A stretch of DNA of 11,893 nucleotides from NCBI GenBank assembly GCA_022842805.1, contig JALHOX010000095.1:1-11893 (forward strand), written 5' to 3'. The position numbers and the translations under genes are program-made. This DNA comes from Phycisphaerae bacterium. GTDB lineage: Bacteria > Planctomycetota > Phycisphaerae > UBA1845 > Fen-1342. Shown one piece after another: positions 1 to 5,383 of this stretch (its first letter is position 1; each line of letters starts with the position of its first letter). The notes beneath the pieces are model-generated. The model ran no database searches. It was given only the letters and a program-made list of their open reading frames with translations, and was not told where the DNA came from.

Positions 1-56
1 GGGGGGTGCGGCGGCAATTAGATTCACTCCGATTGCGGCCCGAATACCGCACGACC

Positions 57-200
57 GCGCAGGCTGAAGCCTGCGGCTCATCAGAAGAAGCTGCGCAGGC
101 CGAGGCCTGCGGCTTGTCAGAAGAATCTGCGCAGGTTGAGGCCTGCGGCTTGTCAGCAGTACTCGCGCAGGCTGAAGTCTGCGGCTCGTCAGAAAACCAA
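57..200. repeat. Four tandem 36-bp palindromic repeat units
   Basis: Four units begin with GCGCAGG at 57, 93, 129 and 165, at an exact 36-bp period. Each contains a 6-bp hairpin with a 4-nt loop (unit 1: GCAGGC TGAA GCCTGC) followed by GGCTYRTCAG. Differences between units keep the stem paired, either as G-C or as G-U wobble. The units translate in frame without stops because 36 is a multiple of 3, but I see this as an intergenic REP-like array ahead of the glycosyltransferase gene. Bases 1-56 hold nothing I can name. Confidence 0.8.
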
Positions 201-220
201 TCCCCCGGAAAGAACGCTCG

Positions 221-1321
221 ATGTCCGAATTCTTGGCGATTCTGCAGGCCTATCTCCCGCTTGGCGCTGTCGCCTTCGGCGTCGCGCTCGTCGCCACGCC
301 TGGCGCGATGGCCCTCGCGCGGCGGCTCGACATCATGGACCACCCGGACACATTCCTGAAGCCGCACGCCCGGCCGACTCCTTATCTGGGCGGCCTTGCG
401 ATCGCCGTGGGGTGGGCGGCGGCGCTGATCGGCGCGATCGCGATGAAGCATTTGCCGCTGATGACGGGGCTTTATCTGATCAACGGCGGTCTGGCGATCG
501 CGCTGATCGGCATGGTCGACGACGCGCGCCATCTCGCGCCGAAGGTGCGGCTGCTGGCTTGCGTGGTGATCGCGCTGGCGGTGATGCTGAGCGTGCAGGT
601 CGGGCAGCAATCGATCAGCAACCTCGGTGCGTCGTTGGATTTGATTTTGCCGGAGAAGGGCTTCGCGGGCGTCGCGTCGCTGCTCTTCGGGCTGTTCGTG
701 ATTCTCGGGGCGTGCAACTCGACCAATCTGATCGACGGGCTGGACGGCCTTTGCGCCGGGGTGTCGGCGATTATCGCGTTCGGCTATTACCTGCTGGCGG
801 CCGACCTCGCGGCCTTCGACGCGGATTTGGGCGGCCACAAGCTGCGGCTGGTGCTGGCGATCGCGGTGTGCGGGGCTTCGCTGGGGTTTCTCTTTTGGAA
901 CTTCAACCCCGCTCGCATCTTCATGGGCGACGCGGGCAGTCTGCTGCTGGGCTTTTGCATGGGACTGCTCATCATGAGCTTCGCCGATGCGCCGGGGCCG
1001 CGATGGTTGTTGGCGGCGATCGTGGTGTTCACGGTGCCGATCTTTGATACTGCGCTCGCGATCTTTCGCCGCTGGCGCAGCCGCAAGCCGCTGTTCGTCG
1101 GCGATCGCAGCCATTTCTATGACCAGCTTGTGCAGCGCGGCTGCAGTGTGCGGACGACGGCGATCATCTGCTACGTTCTGGCGGGGATTAGCGTGGCCGT
1201 TGCGATCTTCCTCGTGCGGCTTCGCGGTCAGCAGCAGCCGCTGATTGCGTTCGCCGCTTGGTGGATTCTGGTGTCGCTGCTGGCGACGACGCTGGGCTTT
1301 ACGCGGCCGGAGAAAAAGTAG
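221..1321 (+). CDS. WecA/TagO/MraY-family polyprenyl-phosphate sugar-1-phosphate transferase
   Basis: An integral membrane enzyme of 366 aa, close to the usual length of WecA. This family transfers a sugar-1-phosphate (typically GlcNAc-1-P or a relative) from a UDP-sugar to undecaprenyl phosphate, the first membrane step of O-antigen, teichoic-acid or other glycan synthesis. Visible family motifs: PHARPTPYLGG at 48-58, the metal-binding VDD at 99-101, NLIDGLDGL at 169-177, FMGDAGS at 234-240 and the cytoplasmic DRSHFYDQL at 295-303. About ten hydrophobic segments separate them. The His-rich loop after DRSH is more like WecA/TagO than MraY, but the exact sugar cannot be read from sequence. The ATG at 221 follows GGAAAG at a suitable distance. 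The gene stands alone here and its TAG stop lies inside a small palindrome at 1318-1338. Confidence 0.9.
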   Translation: MSEFLAILQAYLPLGAVAFGVALVATPGAMALARRLDIMDHPDTFLKPHARPTPYLGGLAIAVGWAAALIGAIAMKHLPLMTGLYLINGGLAIALIGMVDDARHLAPKVRLLACVVIALAVMLSVQVGQQSISNLGASLDLILPEKGFAGVASLLFGLFVILGACNSTNLIDGLDGLCAGVSAIIAFGYYLLAADLAAFDADLGGHKLRLVLAIAVCGASLGFLFWNFNPARIFMGDAGSLLLGFCMGLLIMSFADAPGPRWLLAAIVVFTVPIFDTALAIFRRWRSRKPLFVGDRSHFYDQLVQRGCSVRTTAIICYVLAGISVAVAIFLVRLRGQQQPLIAFAAWWILVSLLATTLGFTRPEKK

Positions 1322-1338
1322 GGCGGGTTTCACCCGCC
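1318..1338 (+). repeat. Short palindromic repeat at the 3' end of the glycosyltransferase gene
   Basis: GTAGGGCGGGT followed by TTC and ACCCGCC forms a 7-bp hairpin (1322-1328 with 1332-1338) with a 3-nt loop. The element contains the gene's TAG stop. A near-identical inverted copy lies at 1423-1443. No T-tract follows directly, so any terminator role is uncertain. An isolated T7 run at 1398-1404 between the copies has no clear hairpin before it. Confidence 0.7.
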
Positions 1339-1422
1339 GATTTCGCGCGATTGTTAGAGACTGTTGATGGGCCGAGGGTACGCGGGGGTTGTGACGGTTT
1401 TTTTGGGCCCATGTGGCCAAGA

Positions 1423-1443
1423 GGCGGGTGGAACCCGCCCTAC
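1423..1443 (-). repeat. Inverted copy of the short palindromic repeat at the rtcR stop
   Basis: On the minus strand this reads GTAGGGCGGGT, TCC, ACCCGCC, differing from the copy at 1318-1338 only near the loop. Its TAG (1440-1442) is the stop codon of rtcR. The hairpin pairs 1423-1429 with 1433-1439. With its partner it makes an inverted pair spanning about 125 bp between two convergent genes, REP/BIME-like in layout. Confidence 0.7.
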
Positions 1444-3026
1444 GGATGGATGTCGCGCCAGGAGAGGCCGAAGCGCGTCAGGTATTTGCGGAGCCGGTCG
1501 GCGTCGTTGCTGCTGCTCTTCTTTTCGCGCGAGGCGGCGAAGAGCTCGCGGCCGGCGGCGCTGAGCGATTCGGCGGCGCGGCAGACGGCGAGCACATCGG
1601 CGAGTTGCACGCGGTCGAAGCGATCGAGCTGGGCGGCGCGCTCGCGACCCAGGATCTGCTCGCATAGGTCCGCGCTCGGCGTCGGCGGCGACCACGCGCG
1701 CCGCAGTCGCTCGATCTCCGCGGCCACGATCGTCTCGCTCACCTGGCCTGAGGGGGAGAGCGTCGCCATACGCGTGATCGAGGCGGAGAGGTCGCGGAAG
1801 TTGCCGGCCCACGTCGCCTCGCGCGCGGTTGCGAAGCGCAGATAGCGCTCGCGGGCCTCGGTGCTGAAGCGGACGCTGCGGCCGGTTCGGCGTGCGGACT
1901 GCGCCAGCTCATATTCGATGTTTGGCTCAATGTCCTCCGCCCGCTCGCGCAGCGCGGGCAGCCGAAAGGTCCAGAGGTTGATTCGCGCCAGCAGGTCGTC
2001 GCGAAATTGGCCGCTCTCGACGCGCCGCGCCAGGTCGCGATTGGTGCCGGCGACAAGCTGAAAATCGCTGGTCGCTTCGCTGTCGGCGCCGAGCGGCAGG
2101 AAGCGTTTTTCTTCCAGCGCTCGCAACAGCATGGCCTGCTCGTCGAGGCCGAGTTCGCCGATCTCATCGAGGAATAGCACGCCGCCGTCGGCAGTGCGCA
2201 GCAGCCCTGGGCGGTCGGTTGCGGCGCCGGTGAAAGCGCCCTTTTTGTGGCCGAAGAGCGTCGACATCGCCGTGTCGCCACGGAGCGTGGCGCAGTTGAC
2301 CTCGACAAAGTCGCCTTCGAGCTGGCGGCGGTGCTTTTTTAACTCGTAAATGCGGCGCGCGAGCTGGCTCTTGCCCGCGCCGGTCGGGCCGGTGATCAGG
2401 ATCGGATCGACGGAGTGGGCGGCGACATGCTCCAGCTCCTCGATCAGCCGGTTGAATGCGGCGTTGCGCGTGGCAATGCCCGACTTCAATCCCGCGATGT
2501 TGTCGCGAAACTCGACCTGAAAGCGGGCGGCGATGGAGTGGTACTTCGAGAGGTCGAGATCGATGATGCGGTAGTCGCCGGTCGGGTCATTGGTGCGGAG
2601 TTTGGGGCTGGTCTGAATCAGCTTGGCCGGGAAGCGGCGCGTCTCGGTCAATAAAAAGAGGCAGATCTGCGCGACGTGCGTGCCGGTCGTGATGTGGACG
2701 AGATATTCCTCGCGCTCCTGATCAAAGCGATAGCCCGCCGCGAAGTCGTGCAGCGTGGTGTAAACCTCCTCGAAGTCCCAGGGGTCTTTCATCGTGATCG
2801 CGTGCAGGCCGACCGCGGTATGCGGCGAGACCTGCCCGATGTCTTCGGCGACCTGTCTGGCCAGGTTCATGGCGTGGCCGGGAACGAGCAGCTCGAGTCG
2901 GTCGATGCCGAGGTCGTCGTGCTGGCACATCGAGACGGTGGGTCGCCAGCGCTCCCAGCGGTTGGCCGTGCGGCCGACGTCCAGGGTCGTCCCGAGCAAA
3001 CCAAAGACAACGCGCTTGCGGCTCAT
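1440..3026 (-). CDS. rtcR: RtcR, sigma54-dependent activator of the RNA-repair operon
   Basis: A 528-aa regulator, about the length of E. coli RtcR. The N-terminal half (about 1-185, starting MSRKRVVFGLLGTTLD) matches the RtcR/CARF-type sensor region. That region is reported to respond to products of RNA damage such as tRNA fragments. The AAA+ domain has Walker A GPTGAGKS (213-220), the sigma54-contacting GAFTGA loop (263-268), Walker B VLFLDE (283-288), sensor-I region GTNRDL (327-332) and an arginine-rich RDDLLARINLWTFRLPALRER segment (342-362) where the arginine finger is expected. The C terminus (about 452-528) should hold the DNA-binding helices, though I see no textbook Fis-type motif. 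It is divergent from rsr-rtcB-rtcA, the classic arrangement for the activator of this operon. The ATG at 3026 lacks a clear Shine-Dalgarno. Its stop is inside a palindromic repeat. Confidence 0.95.
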   Translation of the reverse strand: MSRKRVVFGLLGTTLDVGRTANRWERWRPTVSMCQHDDLGIDRLELLVPGHAMNLARQVAEDIGQVSPHTAVGLHAITMKDPWDFEEVYTTLHDFAAGYRFDQEREEYLVHITTGTHVAQICLFLLTETRRFPAKLIQTSPKLRTNDPTGDYRIIDLDLSKYHSIAARFQVEFRDNIAGLKSGIATRNAAFNRLIEELEHVAAHSVDPILITGPTGAGKSQLARRIYELKKHRRQLEGDFVEVNCATLRGDTAMSTLFGHKKGAFTGAATDRPGLLRTADGGVLFLDEIGELGLDEQAMLLRALEEKRFLPLGADSEATSDFQLVAGTNRDLARRVESGQFRDDLLARINLWTFRLPALRERAEDIEPNIEYELAQSARRTGRSVRFSTEARERYLRFATAREATWAGNFRDLSASITRMATLSPSGQVSETIVAAEIERLRRAWSPPTPSADLCEQILGRERAAQLDRFDRVQLADVLAVCRAAESLSAAGRELFAASREKKSSSNDADRLRKYLTRFGLSWRDIHP

Positions 3027-3035
3027 GATGATCTA

Positions 3036-3058
3036 ATAGGATAAACAGGCGATCCTAT
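3036..3058. promoter_or_regulatory. Perfect 7-9-7 dyad, candidate RtcR upstream activating site
   Basis: ATAGGAT (3036-3042) and ATCCTAT (3052-3058) form a perfect inverted repeat with a 9-nt spacer. Its centre is about 105 bp upstream of the predicted sigma54 start site, a normal enhancer distance, and 10-32 bp upstream of the rtcR start codon. Binding here could also autoregulate rtcR. The assignment to RtcR is inference from position and symmetry. Confidence 0.5.
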
Positions 3059-3088
3059 CGAATCAATTCAATCGCCTACCGAACTGGA

Positions 3089-3120
3089 GAAACCGCATTT
3101 GCAGCCTCCCAACGCGGTTT
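3089..3120. promoter_or_regulatory. Inverted repeat upstream of the sigma54 promoter
   Basis: AAACCGC (3090-3096) and GCGGTTT (3114-3120) are inverted with a 17-nt spacer, and the right arm runs into T5 (3118-3122). It could be a second activator dyad, or a weak intrinsic terminator on + that insulates the operon promoter from readthrough. Sequence alone does not decide. It ends 5 bp before the -24 box. Confidence 0.35.
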
Positions 3121-3127
3121 TTCTATC

Positions 3128-3142
3128 TGGCACGGCGAATGT
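3128..3142 (+). promoter_or_regulatory. Sigma54 (-24/-12) promoter of the rsr-Y RNA-rtcBA operon
   Basis: TGGCACGGCGAATGT fits the consensus TGGCACGNNNNTTGC at the whole -24 block (TGGCACG) and at the central TG of the -12 block, with correct spacing. Transcription would start near 3153, leaving a leader of about 64 nt before rsr. A sigma54 promoter is expected because the divergent regulator RtcR has the GAFTGA loop. Confidence 0.75.
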
Positions 3143-3205
3143 AATAGCTCCGGCACGACCCGCCGCGTGTGGCGACGGGTATGACGAAACCTGACCCACG
3201 AACCC

Positions 3206-3210
3206 GGAGG
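3206..3210 (+). promoter_or_regulatory. Shine-Dalgarno of rsr
   Basis: GGAGG sits 6 nt before ATG 3217 and decides the start against the upstream in-frame ATG at 3169, which has no such site. Confidence 0.8.
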
Positions 3211-3216
3211 TGCGAC

Positions 3217-4785
3217 ATGGCGAACAAGGCGATTTTCAGCTCGACGCCCGGTGCGATGCTGCCGAAGGCGAACACGCGGAACGAAGCCGGCGGCTCGGCC
3301 TACAAGTTGTCGCCGCAGCACGCGTTGGCGCAGTACGCCGCGACCGGTTGCATCAACGGAACGTTCTACGCGACTGCGGATGAGCAGTTGGAGCGGATCC
3401 TGAATCTGGCCGGCCAGGTTGCGCCGGAGTTCGTGGCGCGTGTGGCGCTCTATACGCGGTCGAAGGCGCACATGAAGGACACGCCGGCGCTGCTGGTTGC
3501 GGCGCTGAGCGTGCTGAGCCCGGGGCTGATGGCCGAGGTGTTCGACCGGGTGATCGACAACGCCAAGATGCTGCGCAACTTTGTGCAGATCATGCGATCG
3601 GGAATGGTGGCGCGCAAGAGCCTCGGTTCGCTGCCGAAGCGGATGGTGCAGCAGTGGATCGAGCGGCGGTCGGATGATGAGCTGTTCCGGGCGTCGGTGG
3701 GCTCGGCGCCGTCGCTGGCGGACATCATCCGCATGGTCCACCCGAAGCCCGCGACCGCCGCGCGTGCCGCGCTGTTCGCGTATCTGATCGGAAAGCCGCA
3801 CGACGCGAGCGCACTGCCGGAGCTGGTGCGACAGTTTGAGGCCTTCAAGGCCGATCCGTCGCAGTTCGGCGAGGCGGCGCTGCCGGCGGTGCCGATGGAC
3901 ATGCTGACCAGCCTGAAGCTGACCGATGGGCACTGGAAGGCGCTGGCGCGAAAGGCGAGCTGGCAGTCGCTGCGGATGAACCTGAACACGTTTGCGCGGC
4001 ACCGCGTGTTTGACGACGCGGGGTGCGTGCGCGAGGCGGCGAGCAAGCTGCGTGACCCGAAGGCGATCGCAGCGGCGCGGGTCTTCCCGTACCAGTTGCT
4101 GGCGGCCTACGCGAACGTCGGTGAGACGATGTCGCCGCGAATCAAGGAAGCGCTGCAGGACGCGATGGAAATCGCAATCGGCAACGTGCCGAAGATCGAC
4201 GGAAAGGTCTGGGTGTTCCCGGATGTGTCGGGGTCGATGCACTCGCCGGTGACCGGAAGCCGAAAGGGCTCGACCAGCAAGGTGCGGTGCATCGACGTGG
4301 CGGCGCTGATGGCGGCGGCGGTGTTGCGAAAGAATGCGACGGCGGAAGTGCTGCCGTTCAGCGACAAGGTTGTGATGCCGGACCTGAACCCGCGCGACAG
4401 CGTGATGACCAATGCGCAGCGGCTGGCGTCGCTGCCGTCGGGCGGAACGAATTGCTCGGCGCCGCTGGCGCACCTGAACCAGAAGGGACTGGACGGCGAC
4501 CTCTTGATCTACGTCTCGGATAACGAGTCGTGGATGGATAACGCGGGTCGCGGACAGTCGACGCGGACGATGGCGGAATGGCAGTTGTTCAAGCGTCGCA
4601 ATCCGAAGGCCCGGATGGTCTGCATCGATGTGCAGCCGTACGGAACGGTGCAGGCGCCGGACCGCAGCGACATCCTGAACATCGGCGGCTTTGCCGACGC
4701 GGTGTTTACGGTGATCTCGGAATTCAATGACAACACGCTGAACCCGGAGCACTGGGTGGGCGTGATTGAGAAGGAGACGATTTGA
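3217..4785 (+). CDS. rsr: Rsr, TROVE-domain Ro60-like RNA-binding protein
   Basis: The bacterial orthologue of the Ro60 autoantigen. Ro proteins are rings of HEAT-like repeats that bind Y RNAs on the outside and hold RNA 3' ends in the central hole; in bacteria they partner with exonucleases such as PNPase. The 522-aa product has a helical TROVE region (about 15-325) and a C-terminal von Willebrand A-like domain (about 330-522). The metal site is visible as DVSGS (336-340), Thr411 in GGTNCS and Asp435 in VSDNES. The start at 3217 (MANKAIFSS) is chosen over an in-frame ATG at 3169 because GGAGG at 3206-3210 lies 6 nt before it. It is first in the operon, followed by four Y-RNA-like elements that are its likely ligands, then rtcB and rtcA. 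Confidence 0.93.
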   Translation: MANKAIFSSTPGAMLPKANTRNEAGGSAYKLSPQHALAQYAATGCINGTFYATADEQLERILNLAGQVAPEFVARVALYTRSKAHMKDTPALLVAALSVLSPGLMAEVFDRVIDNAKMLRNFVQIMRSGMVARKSLGSLPKRMVQQWIERRSDDELFRASVGSAPSLADIIRMVHPKPATAARAALFAYLIGKPHDASALPELVRQFEAFKADPSQFGEAALPAVPMDMLTSLKLTDGHWKALARKASWQSLRMNLNTFARHRVFDDAGCVREAASKLRDPKAIAAARVFPYQLLAAYANVGETMSPRIKEALQDAMEIAIGNVPKIDGKVWVFPDVSGSMHSPVTGSRKGSTSKVRCIDVAALMAAAVLRKNATAEVLPFSDKVVMPDLNPRDSVMTNAQRLASLPSGGTNCSAPLAHLNQKGLDGDLLIYVSDNESWMDNAGRGQSTRTMAEWQLFKRRNPKARMVCIDVQPYGTVQAPDRSDILNIGGFADAVFTVISEFNDNTLNPEHWVGVIEKETI

Positions 4786-4811
4786 TGGAGCGTAAATAAC
4801 AAGCCGCGCAT

Positions 4812-4844
4812 CGCCGCCGGGCCGGGTCGACCGGCGTGGCGGCG
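4812..4844 (+). other. GC-rich hairpin between rsr and Y1
   Basis: CGCCGCC (4812-4818) pairs with GGCGGCG (4838-4844). A 2x2 internal loop follows, then GCCGG (4821-4825) pairs with CCGGC (4831-4835) over a 5-nt loop. It begins 27 bp after the rsr stop and ends 1 bp before the first Y-like helix. There is no T-tract, so it looks more like an mRNA 3'-end stabiliser, a partial terminator or a processing boundary than an ordinary intrinsic terminator. Confidence 0.55.
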
Positions 4845-4845
4845 G

Positions 4846-4929
4846 GCGGGGTCCGGACGAATGCACCACGGGACTACATTTCGACAATGTCCGTCTCGTA
4901 CCGATTGAACTTGTCGTCCGCGACCCCGC
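4846..4929 (+). ncRNA. Y-RNA-like element Y1 (minimal, no tRNA-like module)
   Basis: Predicted fold: outer helix 4846-4860 with 4914-4929, 15 pairs with one bulged C at 4921. A large internal loop follows (5' side ATGCACC, 3' side ACCGATTGAACTTG). The inner helix pairs ACGGGAC (4868-4874) with GTCTCGT (4893-4899), and the terminal hairpin ACATT/AATGT has a 5-nt loop. The motifs CGAATGC, GGGACTACA and GTCTC are shared with Y2-Y4, so it belongs to the same family but has a simple cap instead of a tRNA module. Likely bound by Rsr. Bases 4930-4983 after it are a T-rich spacer with no feature I can name. Ends are estimated from pairing. Confidence 0.7.
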
Positions 4930-4983
4930 GCGGGGCTTGCTTGTGGGTGTTTGAGTTTGAGAGTGTTTCTGTTTTGCGAATCG

Positions 4984-5162
4984 TCGATGCGTGACGGTCC
5001 GCGACGAATGCTCGATGGGACTACAGGTTTGTAACCTCCAGGTCGCGGGTTCGAATCCCGCCGGCTCCATCGCCTTGAGATGCGGGGCCGTAGCTCAGTG
5101 GCCAGAGCGGGTAAACGTCTCATCAATCTTCGTCGTCGTGGACCGACGCGCATGGGCGCGTC
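4984..5162 (+). ncRNA. Y-RNA-like element Y2 with circularly permuted tRNA(UGU)-like module
   Basis: The Y stem has an outer helix 4995-5007 with 5133-5145 (13 pairs, one G-U), an internal loop (ATGCTC opposite about AATCTTCG) and an inner helix 5014-5021 with 5117-5124 (8 pairs). The distal module is a tRNA in permuted order. It starts with anticodon-arm 3' part AGG-TTTGTAA-CCTCC (5025-5039), variable AGGTC and T arm 5045-5061 with loop TTCGAAT. Acceptor 3' strand CGGCTCC (5062-5068), linker 5069-5083, acceptor 5' strand GGGGCCG (5084-5090), TA and D arm 5093-5108 with GG in the loop come next. The acceptor has 7/7 pairs. GG (5110-5111) completes the anticodon stem with CC (5038-5039). No CCA is encoded. 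The architecture resembles bacterial YrlA. It ends with a 7-bp hairpin at 5145-5162. Bases 5163-5197 are a spacer. Confidence 0.85.
5145..5162 (+). other. 3' hairpin of Y2
   Basis: GACGCGC, loop ATGG, GCGCGTC: a perfect 7-bp stem directly after the Y2 outer helix, repeated exactly at 5357-5374 after Y3. No T-tract follows, so it may protect or define the RNA 3' end rather than terminate transcription. Its first strand could alternatively pair with TGCGT near 4988-4992. Confidence 0.6.
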
Positions 5163-5197
5163 GAAGAAGTTAGCAGGAGAATGCGAGTTGCGGCGTG

Positions 5198-5374
5198 TCG
5201 ATGCGTGACGGTCCGCGACGAATGCTCGAAGGGACTACAGCTTAAAAAGCTCCAGACGCGGGTTCGAATCCCGCCGGCCGCGCTCGCGAGAGCTGTGGCT
5301 GTAGCTTAGAGGCCTAGAGCGGGAAAAAGTCTCATCAATCCTCGTCGTCGTGGACCGACGCGCATGGGCGCGTC
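5198..5374 (+). ncRNA. Y-RNA-like element Y3 with circularly permuted tRNA-like module
   Basis: The outer arms nearly copy Y2: 43 nt on the 5' side and 46 nt on the 3' side, one mismatch each. Outer helix 5209-5221 with 5345-5357; inner helix 5228-5235 with 5329-5336. The core differs from Y2. Anticodon-arm part AGC-TTAAAAA-GCTCC lies at 5239-5253, variable AGAC follows, T arm is 5258-5274 and acceptor 3' strand CGGCCGC is 5275-5281. A GCGA-capped hairpin (5282-5293), acceptor 5' strand GTGGCTG (5295-5301; 7/7 pairs, two G-U), TA and D arm 5304-5320 complete it. GG (5322-5323) completes the anticodon stem. The loop would put AAA at the anticodon position, unusual for a working tRNA. Linked by tandem position to Y2 and Y4, upstream of rtcB. 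Confidence 0.85.
5357..5374 (+). other. 3' hairpin of Y3
   Basis: Exact copy of the 7-bp GACGCGC/GCGCGTC hairpin with ATGG loop that ends Y2. Y4 begins 9 bp later. No T-tract follows. Confidence 0.6.
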
Positions 5375-5383
5375 ACATGAAGG

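Noticed and set aside
57..200. CRISPR array with 36-bp repeats
   Set aside because: The 36-bp units are directly adjacent and vary among themselves; there are no unique spacers.
6..359. 117-codon frame with 12-residue repeats (AQAEACGLSEE-like)
   Set aside because: The repeats come from the 36-bp palindromic array, and the frame runs out of frame into the glycosyltransferase gene.
1398..1404. T7 run as an intrinsic terminator on +
   Set aside because: No stable hairpin directly precedes it; the nearest palindrome ends 60 bp upstream.
3076..5070. 664-codon minus-strand open frame
   Set aside because: It is antisense to rsr and the Y RNA block. It is very rich in Arg and His, as expected from the reverse of GC-rich coding DNA, and rsr with its domains explains the region.
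5025..5111. Ordinary tRNA genes in the rsr-rtcB gap
   Set aside because: T arm and 3' acceptor strand come before the 5' acceptor strand and D arm, so no collinear tRNA can form; a standard scan would see only fragments.
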